In this document: piece after piece, positions 11,401-21,623 of the stretch | Layout: every line of letters starts with the position of its first letter | Position numbering within the stretch: the first letter of the stretch is position 1 | NCBI RefSeq assembly: GCF_037392515.1 | Contig: NC_090291.1 | Location: 15,075,001-15,139,000, forward strand | DNA length: 64,000 nucleotides | Direction of reading: 5' to 3' | Origin: Haliotis asinina | Taxonomy: Eukaryota > Mollusca > Gastropoda > Lepetellida > Haliotidae | The notes under the pieces: generated by a model | What the model saw: only the letters and a program-made list of their open reading frames with translations | Database searches by the model: none | What the model was told of the DNA's origin: nothing | Position numbers and translations under genes: made by a program

Positions 11401-14400
11401 TATCGGGATTCACATCGTATCGCAGCTTCACTGCACAATACTTCGGCAATATATCGTCGTGACTTAGTATCGTCATATATCACATCGCAGGTAGAATGTC
11501 GGTACCTGTACATTCACACCACTGATTGTCATTGCTTAGGTACAGACGACACTTGAAATATATTTCTGTACTATCGCAGAACGCTGCAAATGTGCAATAA
11601 CTACTGGACTGTCTTCTCAATACCTTTAAGCATATTTTATGTGAAAACTTGCTTGTCAAGTCAACTTTGTTGATGGCAAATTGTTGGTTGTCAAAAGTCT
11701 TTAAACAAGCAAAAGGTATAATTCATATGTGATGACTGTCATGAGATCGTAGGTTATGCCCGCGTGAAGATCAGGATACGATTTTGGTCTTCAGCGTCCT
11801 ACACACGTCAAAAGAGTCGACTAAGCGGATCTGGCGGTCAGGCGTCCGCTCTTGGTTGACACTTCATGGAATCATAATTGTGTAGATCGAAGCTAATGTC
11901 ACCTGTCACTGGATTGTCTGGTCCAGATTTCATTATTTACCAATCACCATCATACAGCACTAGTGTTCGGCATTAAGAAACAAAATCAGTCAATATCCAG
12001 GCCAGCTGATTTTAATGTTCATGTTCCAGTGCCAATTACGACCACTAATGTTGGACCAAACTGTTTTTTCAGGACGCACCATGTACATGATTCCCTTCAG
12101 TATGGGGCCCGTGGGTTCCACGATGTCCAAGATCGGCATCCTGCTGACCGATTCCAGTTACGTGCTGTTGTCTATGAGGATCATGACCAAGGTGTCCCAG
12201 AAGGTCCTGGAGGTGCTCAAACATGGTGACTTTGTCAAGTGCGTGCATTCCGTGGGATGCCCTCGCCCTGTAAAGAGTAAGTCTTCAGACCATCACCGCT
12301 CATTTTTCAACAAATTCGTGAAGATCCTGGTTAAAATTGGTCTTCGGTAATTCATGCTTGTCGTAAGAGGCGACAAACGGGATCGGGTGGTCAGACTCGC
12401 TGACTTGGTTGTACACATGTCATGTTGTTGATCACTGGGTTGTCTGGTCCAAACTCGATTATTTTCAGACTGCTGCCAGGTTGCCGAAATATTGCTGACA
12501 ACAATCTAACCAACCATTTGCTCAATATACAATGAAAATGGTTTTGTAGGAAGTTTATATAGTAATATTGCCATATTGCTGTGATATTGCTGAGTCAATC
12601 GATCGATCAATCAATCAATCATTCATAGATCCAATCTTCAAAGGTTCACTCCCTGCGGGGAACAGTCCATTCTGTTGTTCCGACTTAGATATTGCCAGAA
12701 TATTGCTACCGTATTTAGTGCTCTGCTTCAATAAGCACCTTCTGACAAACTTCTAGACCAACCTGTAAGTAATCTTGCTATGTGTCCCAGTGATACTGGA
12801 AAATGACATGACACTCCATATTTCTTAGAGAAAGTGGTAGGTGAAACGGTATACCACAGTATTTTGCCTTCGGTTAGGTGTACCGTTATGCAATCCTGAA
12901 ATCGGTTATTTTCGGTTTTCCTACCGTCATTTCTAACTAGGCATAAACTGACAGTTTTGCTCATACAAAATAACAAAGACTATGGGTGTTGTTTTGGTTC
13001 TTGTTATTAAACAATTTTCAAGTCAATTTTCTTTTTCTTATGATCACATCTCTTATACCGAACAGAAGGCCTTGTACCACAAAACGTACCGTACCGTGGC
13101 AAGAACGTACCGTTTCACCCCTAGAAACTGGCAGCATAAAGTGGCATATTATTGCAGTGTAATTTTCGAAAAATGTTTTGTCATTCACCTCTGATCTAAA
13201 TTTGTCCAATCACAGATTTTAACTTATTTCCAACACAAGATGAAAGTTTTACGGTACATGTACTTTTTATGCTGCCCAAACCTTTCCTTTCCGGCATGTT
13301 GCCAACACCGGCATGAAATCTCCGTCCTAATCGTGACTTGTGCATTTACCATCAGCTATATAAATCCGGCACATTGTCTACAATGGATTATCTATTCAAT
13401 CCCAATGAGTGCCGGTTTAGACAGCTTCCATTGTATATTGGTCATGTATTTCCAGAGAAGGTGACCAACAACTGGCCATGTAACCCGGAGAAAGCCATCA
13501 TTGCTCATCTCCCTCAGGATCGTGTTGTCATGTCCTACGGGAGTGGGTATGGAGGCAACTCACTGCTTGGCAAAAAATGTTTTGCCCTACGAATTGCCAG
13601 TGTTATTGCCAGGGACGAAGGTTGGATGGCCGAGCACATGCTGGTAAGTTTGGCTCTCTACCTGCTTCATCTTTTGGGATAGAATGTCCTCAGCACCCAG
13701 TCCTTGTCTTGTGAGAATATTAAGTAGAATGTGTTCACAACACCCCATGCTTGTCTTCTAAAAGTTCAAGGGCAGGATAGCAGAAGATGGGTCCTCATCG
13801 ACAGTTATTTGCCTCGTGAGAAGGACAGGATAGACCTACGACCCCAAAAGCTTCACTTGTGATAATTAAAGGGAAGGATTGTTCCACTGTACCCCTTGCT
13901 TGTCCTGTTCAGGGTTTGATTCAGAATAGACGCCTGGTAGGATCCATATAGTCAGGGTTGTTTACAGTGCATTCGTGGGATTTGGGGCATTTTTCCCTCC
14001 AAAGTCAAGTTTGGTTTGGTCCTGTTAATGTATCTGTGATGGACCGTTTGGAACAACAGGCTGCTGAGTCCACAAGTGATGTCATTACGTTTTCTCCTGA
14101 CCTGTCGCGTTCGGAGGGGTCCCTCGCGTTTCGATCAAGGTTTTGACATATTTTGTGCAATCTGTCAAGACTTTCTACGGATGAAACGTGGACGCAGAGC
14201 AGCTTTGGACCACTTTTGTGACCAAGGTATAAAAATAAGGCCACCCAAGTAATAGCAGCCGTTGTATCCTGAGACACCGGGGGCTCCTTTCACGAAGCAA
14301 CCTCTACTAAGGTTGACCTTAATCCCATTTTTTAACATCGCACTAAGGTTACCTTAGTGACTTACGATCACCTTGGTGGTTTGTGAAAGGAGACGCTGAG

Positions 14401-17400
14401 CAGCATGAACCCCCATTATCACTGTACTTAAGGTGCGTTACCAGCATGCCAAAAATGGCGGCAGATCGCTTGGCGATTATTTCCCTCGAGTTAACAGTCT
14501 TCCACGTGTAAACTATCAAAATTATTTAACACAGTGATAAACTTTGATGGTGCAAATACATTCAGTTCACTGAATTTGCTTATTTAGGTCTATGTGTGGA
14601 GGAATAAGCGTTTATAAAATCGAGCGAGGATGTCGGTAACTCAGAGTTTGTGTGTCGGTTGAGTTACCAACATCCGATTTAACATCGATTTATAAAGTGC
14701 TTGTCAACATCACCTTAGGTTCAGTGAACATGAAGAAGATTGTGTGTTTGTATGTTTGCTGGGGGCTTCCATCGAGTCCTTGCGTCAACAAGAAGGCAAG
14801 CATCAGCTGCAGACATGGAATGAAGCCTGGATGTGTAGTCATAAAACGGGACGAATCGGATACCACACAAGGAAGTTTGGTGTGAGAACCGGGACAGAAC
14901 GGACAGCAAGGGTGAAACAAAAGTGACAAAACTTTACAGGATCGTGAAATGTCCTGGAATGCACATACCTCCTGTCCTATACGGACCCAATATGGACCGC
15001 CTACAAGTGGAAATCCGGCCTATTACCTGCTGTCAGGTTTAGAAGGCACTGTAGAAACAGTCAAGCCTTCACAGTCAGTAGTGATATGTATTAATTTGAG
15101 ACAATCCTAAATAATTTGGGCTAATCTGTGTTTCATTTACTGTGGCAACTGGGTTATAAAGTGAAAAAAAACCGTAATTTTTAGTATGTAGTGATCGATA
15201 CTTTATTCACAGACAAATATACAGTAAAGATTGTTTTTGAGTTTCCATGTTGTGCAGATATGTTCAGGAAAATTCTACAGAGTTGTTTCCTTGTCAGATC
15301 ATGAGCGTCACAGACCCAGCTGGCAAGAAGAAGTTCGTGTCTGCTGCCTTCGCGAGTGAGAGTGGGAAAACTAACCTGGCAATGATCAACCCCAGCGTTC
15401 CTGGGTTCAAGGTCAAGGTTGTTGGTAGGTTTTATGATGTGCCCTCTTCCTCTTTGTTCAGGTCTGCATTTATTAGTTTGTGTTAGAAATTGCAAACTAG
15501 GGCCACCTTTCACAAAGCACTACGGTGATCGTAAGTCACTATGGTTACTTTAGTGCAATGTTACTGAGTGAATGAGTTCAGTTTTACACGTCCCTCAGCA
15601 GTATTACAGCTATATTGCGGATGTCCGTAAATAATGACCAACAGCATGAGCATTGATCTGCGCACCTGGGAACCAATGACATGTGTCAACCAAGTCAGCT
15701 AGCCTGATCACCAGTTCACATTAGTCGCCTAGACATGCCTAGAGGACCCATGAACGCATGAACATGTTCATATCAGACAGTTTCTAGCTGTGTTAGATTT
15801 GGTTTGTTCCGCGATATTTTTCATGATTTGATTTGTACCAGAGAAGGTGACCAACTTTGCCTAATTTAATCAAATTGGACTTAATGATTATTTCTTGTCA
15901 TCTTCTTTGTCATCTTCTGACGACTCTTCTTTGTCATCTTCTGACAACTCTTCCTTGTCATCTTCTTTGTCATCTTCCGACGACTCTTCCTTGTCACCTT
16001 CTTTGTCAGCTTCTTTGTCATCTTCCGACGACTCTTCCTTGTCACCTTCTTTGTCATCTTCTTTGTCATAATCTGACGACCCTTCTTCGTCATCTTCTTT
16101 GTCATCTTCTTTGTCATCTTCTTTGTCATCTTCTGACGACTCTTCCTTGTCACCTTCTTTGTCATCATCTTTGTCATAATCTGACGACCCTTCTTCGTCA
16201 TCTTCTTTGTCATCTTCTTTGTCATCTTCTTTGTCATCTTCTGACGACTCTTCCTTGTCACCTTCTTTGTCATCTTCTTTGTCATCTTCTTTGTCATAAT
16301 CTGACGACCCTTCTTCGTCATCTTCTTTGTCATCTTCTTTGTCATCTTCTGACGACTCTTCCTTGTCACCTTCTTTGTCATCATCTTTGTCATAATCTGA
16401 CGACCCTTCTTCGTCATCTTCTTTGTCATCTTCTTTGTCATCTTCTTTGTCATCTTCTGACGACTCTTCCTTGTCACCTTCTTTGTCATCTTCTTTGTCA
16501 TCTTCTTTGTCATAATCTGACGACCCTTCTTCGTCATCTTCTTTGTCATCTTCTTTGTCATCTTCTGACGACTCTTCCTTGTCATCTTCTTTGTCATCTT
16601 CCGACGACTCTTCTTTGTCATCTTCTTTGTCATCTTCCGACGACTCTTTTTGTCATCTTCCGACGACTCTTTTTGTCATCTTCTTTGTCATCTTCCGACG
16701 ACGCTTCCTTGTCATCTTCTGACGACTCTTCTTTGTCATCTTCTGACGACTCTTCTTTGTCATCTTCTGACGACTCTTCTTTGTCATCTTCTGACGACTC
16801 TTTTTGTCATCTTCTTTGTCATCTTCTGACGACTCTTCTTTGTCATCTTCTGACGACTCTTCTTTGTCATCTGCTGACGACTCTTCTTTAACGCTACGCC
16901 AGTTGTATGGCAGTTACCTGTAACAAATTACTCTGTACCAGACAATTCTGTGTTCAACATCATGGACGTTGTTTTAATGTGTAGGGAATGACATCGCCTG
17001 GATGAAGTTTAACGACGCAGGGAACGGTGAGCTTCGAGGCATAAATCCCGAGGCAGGCTTCTTCGGCGTGGCACCAGGGGTCAACTCGAAGACAAATCCC
17101 AATGCGATGCTCACATTCCAGAAGGACTGTATCTTCACCAATGTTGCGGAGACTGCTGACGGAGGATTCTTCTGGGAGGGAATGGAAGATGAAGTGGATA
17201 AGGTAAGTCATAATGGTGTTCTGTTTAATTGAAGGAATCGAAGCTTACTCGCCTTGACCAAACGACCAAGCAATCGATCATTTTTTCTCATGATCGAACA
17301 CAAACGATTTTGGAACTACTGGGTTTTCGTCTTTGAAACACTTGACAACGGAACATATCTGTGAAGCTCCAGGGGCCTAAAAACGTGTTCAAATGTTAGA

Positions 17401-20400
17401 AAACTCACTGCATTAACTGAAATATGACTGAATATTTCATGAAGACTCAAGGAAGTTTATGCTCATGATATATTATTCATCACGTTAAAGGTGCATCATG
17501 TCAAGCTTATCTGCAATTGCAACCTGAATAGGAAAATCTGAAAAATGATACTAACCAATTTGTTTTCAATGATTACTGGTTAGTAATGAACCAGTCATCA
17601 TTTATGAGATATTAACCTGTTCCTAACACGAGTCAGTAATCAATTACTTTCATTGGACACCTCATGACAGGGTGGATTACATTTTGTGAGCTCAATGAAA
17701 CAACCCTTCAGCTCAGTCTGCTGGTGCTGCAGGGGCTTCTAAATTTCAAGGAAAAACAGGCCTTCAGCAACCCATACTTGCCATAAAAGGCGACTGTACT
17801 TGTCGTAAGAGGCGACTAACGGGATCGGGTAGTCAGACTCGCTGACTCGGTTGACACATGTCATCGGTTCCCCATTCCGCAGATCGATGCTCAAGTTGTT
17901 GATCACTGGAGTGTCTGGTCCAGACTCGATTATTTACAGACCTCCGCCATATAGCTGGAATTTTGCTGAGTGCGGCGTAAAACTAAACTCACTCACTACA
18001 TCACATGGTGGATGTATGGGTTTCAAAACCTTAGGTCATTTTGTTATCCTTCAGTTGCTGATGGAAGCATTATTTGAAGATGTTGTGTATTCAACGCATA
18101 AAAAAGTCTAAAGGGCGCCTCATTTAACGCACCTGTTGCTTTGATAGGACATATCATAGAAGAGGCTATTTTGGTGAACTCATAGAAACAGGATATCTTG
18201 CTTGACAACATTCCAATTCAATCAGTTGGTGCACATGGTTTTTTTTATGGTCTCAGTAAAACAGGTCATGTTTGTTTGACTTACTAATCAGTTAATTTAC
18301 TGTACTTAGACGCGCGTGGTAGGGTAGCCAAGTGGTCAAAGCGTTCGCTCGTCACACCGAAGACCCAGGTTTGATTCCCCGTATGGTTACAATGTGTGAC
18401 GCCCATTTCTGGGACATTGATAAAAGTGGTGCACAATCATACTCACTGCACGTACAGGCATCTTAATTCTCAGTCAAACCACAGGTGACGTTTGCTGAAC
18501 TTCTTGGGATTCTGAGAGCGGTGGGGTAGCCAGGCGGTTAAAGCGTTCACTTGTTACACCGCAGACACAGGTTCGATTCCTCAATGGTAAAATGTGTGAA
18601 GCCCATTTATGGTGTTTACTGACGTTATATTGTTAAAAACTGCGTAAACTCACTCACTCTTAGGATTCTGAGGATTCTGGTGAAAGGTTTATGAAAGGTA
18701 GAGCAGATGGAGGCTAGTGCACATGCAGTAGATGACGATGAAACTGATTCCGTACACGCCCTGCTCATAGGACTCTCTGTGTAGCAAGTCGATACTTTTT
18801 TTTACCTGGGGTCCCTTCGCTGGCAAGCGCCAGTGGGTGGTAATCATGCATACTAATAAGGGTCAATTGTCAGGTAGGTGCTCAACTTATCCTTGTTTGC
18901 CAGTAATGTAAGTAAGCTTCATAACTGCAGGATTTACCCCTGTATGTTGTGCAGAATATGAGAATGACAACATGGCTGAACCAGGAATGGCGTATTGGAA
19001 GCCCTGGCTTGGCTGCTCATCCCAACTCTCGGTTCATGGCACCGGCCAGTCAGTGCCCTATCATTCATCCCAAGTGGGAGGATCCAGCTGGGGTACCAAT
19101 CAGTGCCATTATCTTCGGCGGCTGCAGACCAAGAGGTTGATGTTGACAACCAACAAACATTTTTAATGGATGTCATAAGTCAGTATTTGTGAATTAAGAA
19201 AACTAATATTTGAATCTCAATAATCGAATTCTATTTTTTATTCCCACAGCACCCCCTATTTACACGCCTTTCATTAGTTGCACAACATCCAACGGGAATG
19301 TCTTTTGACAGGCTTTCAAGGAGAAGAACTATTATACTGATAGACATCATATGGCTCAGATTATTTGTAATTTTTTTTCTGACATGAGAACGGGATAAAA
19401 AAACAGTGAAAATTTACCCGGGGGTCTACGGGGTCTTTTATTGCGGATTTACATAAATCCCTAAACCAATGAAAAAAAATCCCGGAAATTCGCGAAAATA
19501 CTCATGTCTTTATTTTCTGGTTCAAGGATAAGATTCTTAAACTGATGACTTTTAGGGAATGCTGAAATGACCGTAATAAGGACTTAAATGGAACCTGTGG
19601 GTTTTCTAGGTGTTCCCCTGGTGGTGGAGTCATTCAGCTGGGAGCATGGGGTGTTGCTGGGAGCTTGTGTCAAGTCTGAAGCTACAGCTGCAGGAGACAC
19701 AGGTTTGTTATCCTGTTGCAGGGCAAAATGTCCTTGTGTCGTCTTGTGAAAGTGCAGAACACACATGAACGTATGTACTTTTATCAAATCTAGTCACAAT
19801 GTCATCACAGTTCATCCATGTTACGTCGGTCACAATGTCAGTAGTGGTCACGGGCCGGTGAGATAGCCTAGTGGTTGATATGTCCGCTCGTGACGGGGTC
19901 TGTTCCCCACATGGCTACAATGTGTGAAGCCGTTTGTCTGGTGTCTCCTATTGTGGTATGTTTGGAATGTTGCTCAAAGCGGTGCAAAAACGTACTCACT
20001 CAAACATTTGATGTGGTCAGAATGCGTGTAGAGGTCATTGATCTCACAATGTCAGTGATCACCCATGTGACAGGGGTCACAATGCCAGTAGGTCACCCAT
20101 GTGACAGAGGTCAGTATGTCAATGGGTTACCATGTCACAGAGGTCACAATGTTAGTAGGTCACCCATGGGACAGAGGTCACAATGTCAGATCACCCACGT
20201 GACAGAGGTAACAATGTCAGTAGGTTACCCTTGTGACAGAGATCACAATGTCAGTCTTTTGTCGCATGTGGACAACAGATCTCTAAAATGTCATTTTCAG
20301 GGAAGACGCATGACCCCATGGGGATGCAGCCATTCATTGGCTACAACTTTGGGAAGTACCTGCAGCACTGGCTGGACATGAAGAAGCCAGAGAGAAAGGT

Positions 20401-21623
20401 AGAATTATAAATCTCTTTTGCCCATGTAATACCCGAATAATGTTTGAGCAAATTTCTTTGTGTTATGTTCAACCATGTGACTATATCAAAACTTGGTGTG
20501 GTGTCCAGATGCCCAAGATTTTTCATGTGAACTGGTTCCGTGCTGATGGTGATGGTAAGCCCTTGTGGCCTGGATTGGGTGAGAACATCCGTGTCCTTGA
20601 CTGGATCCTGAAGCGGTGTGATGGAGAGGTGGAAGCCATCAAGACCCCTGCTGGATACGTGCCCAAGAAAGGTATAGCATGTCTTAGTGACAGTTATCAT
20701 TGACCTCTGAAGATCCTGGTTAGAGCTGGTCTTCAGAAACAAATGCTTTTCAGAAGACTAGTGGATTTGTTTCATGCCGCAATAATCAATATGACAGCTA
20801 TATGGAGGCGGTTCTTGCGGATCACATGTGACCCAGTGTGTGGTATATCCATGTGATACTGTGTGATATAGCCATGTGACCCACGTGTGGCATATCCATG
20901 TGATACTGTGTCATATAGACATGGGACCCATGTGTGGCACAGCCATGTGATTTCACGTGTGGTATAGCTATGTGACCAGATTTGTGGTATAACCATGTGA
21001 TTCCATGTGTGGTATAGCCATGTGACCCTGTGTGGTATAATGCTATTCCATGTGTGGTATAGCCACATGACCTCGTGTGTGGTATAGCCATGTGGTCCTG
21101 TGCAGTATAGGCATGTGATTCCATGTGTGGTATATATCCACATAATCCTGTGTGTTTATAACCATGTGATTCCATATGCGGTATAGCCATGTGACCCAGT
21201 GTATGATATATCCATGTGATACTGTGTGGTTTAGCCATGTAACTCAGTGTGTGGTATATCCATGTGACCCGTTGTGAGGTATATCCATGTGATACTGTGT
21301 GGCATAGCCATGTGGTCCCATGTATGGTATATCCATATGACCCATTTGTGGTATATCCATGTGATGCAGTGTGTGGTATAGCCATGTGATCCATGAGTGG
21401 TATAGCCATGTGGTGCCGTGATGCAGGTGATTTCAACCTGGATGGTCTGGACAAGCCTGTTGACTGGGAAGAGCTGTTCAGTCTGCCCAAGAAGTACTGG
21501 TTGGAAGACACCCGTGAGTCACGACGCTTCCTGGAGGACCAGATGGGCACTGATCTTCCGAAGGTCATGTCTACACTGCTTGACCAGCAGGAAAAGGACT
21601 TCTCCGACTTGCCAGACAAGTAA
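8410..21623 (+). CDS. PCK: GTP-type phosphoenolpyruvate carboxykinase relative with altered active site
   Basis: PEPCK converts oxaloacetate and GTP to phosphoenolpyruvate, CO2 and GDP. The twelve coding exons are 8410-8544, 10273-10398, 10747-10921, 12073-12276, 13456-13643, 15298-15424, 16985-17202, 18955-19135, 19610-19702, 20301-20398, 20509-20671 and 21427-21623. All junctions are GT-AG with matching phase, giving about 634 residues; human PCK1 has 622 and PCK2 640. The exon 2 donor and exon 3 acceptor are the least sure: exon 3 could start at 10732, or exon 2 could end at 10394. Family blocks are clear: [62 protein letters not shown] and FHVNWF. The Mn ligands (Lys244, His264, Asp311 in human numbering), Arg405 and the P-loop GKT are kept. 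Replaced are Arg87 (Val), Cys288 (Ser), Asp310 (Asn), Arg436 (Cys), Phe525 (Pro) and Phe530 (Leu). The frame is intact, so this looks like a maintained paralog, possibly with weak or no classical activity. Any leader sequence upstream of Met 8410 is unseen. Confidence 0.93.
8583..9003 (+). repeat. 33 bp minisatellite in PEPCK intron 1
   Basis: About 13 units of 33 bp (core CTCTGTATGCCATTCTTCTA) start some 40 bp after the exon 1 donor. Variant units recur in the same order: the block at about 8683-8780 repeats at about 8816-8910, giving a higher-order repeat. The unit length is a multiple of three, so long spurious frames open on both strands. Confidence 0.9.
9047..9250 (+). repeat. Family A repeat with GAAGATCCTGGTTAGA head
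   Basis: Variant head (AGATCCTGGTTAGAACTGG), then the CGATGCTCATGCTGTTGATC and GGATTGTCTGGTCC blocks. The tail is degenerate. Confidence 0.7.
9255..9325 (+). repeat. 10 bp tandem repeat (CTAAGTTAAG)
   Basis: About seven near-perfect copies directly follow the family A tail in PEPCK intron 1. They look like an expansion of the tail of that element. Confidence 0.9.
10963..11523. mobile_element. Probable ~560 bp non-autonomous hAT-like element
   Basis: The left end TAGCGGTGTG and the right end CACACCACTG are inverted. The interior is unusually rich in ATCGATA/TATCG motifs at both sides. No clear 8 bp target duplication was found. It starts about 40 bp after the PEPCK exon 3 donor. Confidence 0.45.
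11762..11960 (+). repeat. Family A repeat, diverged
   Basis: GTGAAGATCAGG head, CACTGGATTGTCTGGTCC core, weak tail ending near CATACAGCAC. Confidence 0.6.
12318..12515 (+). repeat. Family A repeat
   Basis: GAAGATCCTGGTTAAAATTGG head, followed by CGACAAACGGGATCGGGTGG, the GTTGATCACTGGGTTGTCTG core and a CCGAAATATTGCTGAC tail, in PEPCK intron 4. Confidence 0.75.
12829..13130. mobile_element. 286 bp non-autonomous hAT-type element with 8 bp target duplication
   Basis: The element spans 12837-13122. The inner ends GTAGGTGAAACGGTA and TACCGTTTCACCCCT are inverted. They are flanked by AGAAAGTG (12829-12836) and AGAAACTG (13123-13130), an 8 bp duplication with one mismatch, which is the hAT hallmark. 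There is no transposase. It lies in PEPCK intron 4. Confidence 0.7.
14281..14394. mobile_element. 114 bp short inverted-repeat element
   Basis: The ends GGCTCCTTTCACGAAGCAAC and ...TTTGTGAAAGGAGAC are inverted, with inner CTAAGGTTGACCTTA and TAAGGTTACCTTAG palindromes. A partial copy lies at 15500-15562, in the next PEPCK intron. Confidence 0.75.
14464..14676 (+). repeat. Dispersed repeat R2 with terminal hairpin, copy 1
   Basis: The blocks ATCGCTTGGCGATTA, CACTGAATTTGCTTATT and GAGGATGTCGGTAACTCA occur in the same order at 42879-43000. Here the last block is followed at once by its inverse (GAGTTACCAACATCC), forming a hairpin. Confidence 0.65.
15500..15562. mobile_element. Partial copy of the short element at 14281
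   Basis: CCTTTCACAAAGCAC followed by GTGATCGTAAGTCACTATGG. It matches the other copy read from its opposite end. Confidence 0.6.
15565..15735 (-). repeat. Family A repeat, minus orientation
   Basis: Tail-side TGAGTGAATGAGTTCAGTTT, then AGCAGTATTACAGCTATATT and the GTGTCAACCAAGTCAGC block. The head is lost. Confidence 0.7.
15893..16890 (+). repeat. ~1 kb array of 15 bp units in PEPCK intron 6
   Basis: Built from TTGTCATCTTCT and GACGACTCTTC modules, arranged in longer blocks (a ~120-150 bp super-unit containing TCATAATCTGACGACCC recurs several times). Because the unit is a whole number of codons, open frames of 344 codons (plus) and 250 codons (minus) result. The whole array lies between two phased PEPCK exons (15298-15424 and 16985-17202). 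Confidence 0.95.
17735..17998 (+). repeat. Family A repeat, near full length (reference copy)
   Basis: The order of blocks used to recognise this family is: CCTTCAGCAACCCATACTTG, CGACTAACGGGATCGGG, the CTGACTCGGTTGACACATG region, GATCGATGCTCAAGTTGTTG, AGTGTCTGGTCCAGACTCG, CATATAGCTGGAATTTTGC, GAGTGCGGCGTAAAAC, then an ACTCACTCAC tail. About 260 bp, no coding capacity. It may be a SINE, but no clear RNA-derived head or pol III box was recognised. Confidence 0.85.
18318..18460 (+). repeat. tRNA-headed SINE (family B), copy in PEPCK intron 7
   Basis: GGTAGCCAAGTGGTCAAAGC has A-box character and CCAGGTTTGATTCCCCGT is a B-box-like match, placed as in a tRNA. The tRNA fold decays after that. The tail is lost. 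Confidence 0.75.
18520..18656 (+). repeat. tRNA-headed SINE (family B)
   Basis: GGGGTAGCCAGGCGGTTAAA head, CACAGGTTCGATTCCTCA B box, short body, and a GCGTAAACTCACTCACTC tail shared with family A. It sits about 60 bp after the previous copy in the same orientation. Confidence 0.75.
19853..20003 (+). repeat. tRNA-headed SINE (family B)
   Basis: GTGAGATAGCCTAGTGGTTG head, TCCCCACATGGCTACAATGT body, and a tail ending near ACTCACTCAAAC. Confidence 0.65.
20085..20260 (+). repeat. ~34 bp minisatellite in PEPCK intron 9
   Basis: About five units built on GTGACAGAGGTCACAATGTC and AGTAGGTCACCCAT. It stops about 40 bp before the exon 10 acceptor. Confidence 0.85.
20825..21420 (+). repeat. ~25-27 bp minisatellite filling PEPCK intron 11
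   Basis: More than 20 units of the GTGTGGTATAGCCATGTGA type. The array runs to within about 7 bases of the exon 12 acceptor at 21426, so the sequence upstream of that acceptor is repeat and has no pyrimidine tract. A 308-codon minus frame across it is a by-product. Confidence 0.9.

Noticed and set aside
15857-16891. 344-codon plus frame and 250-codon minus frame
   Set aside because: Pure codon-periodic satellite located between two phased PEPCK exons. The frames follow from the 15 bp unit.
18318-18400. tRNA gene
   Set aside because: A- and B-box-like blocks are present, but there is no closing acceptor stem and the same unit recurs with a SINE body and tail.
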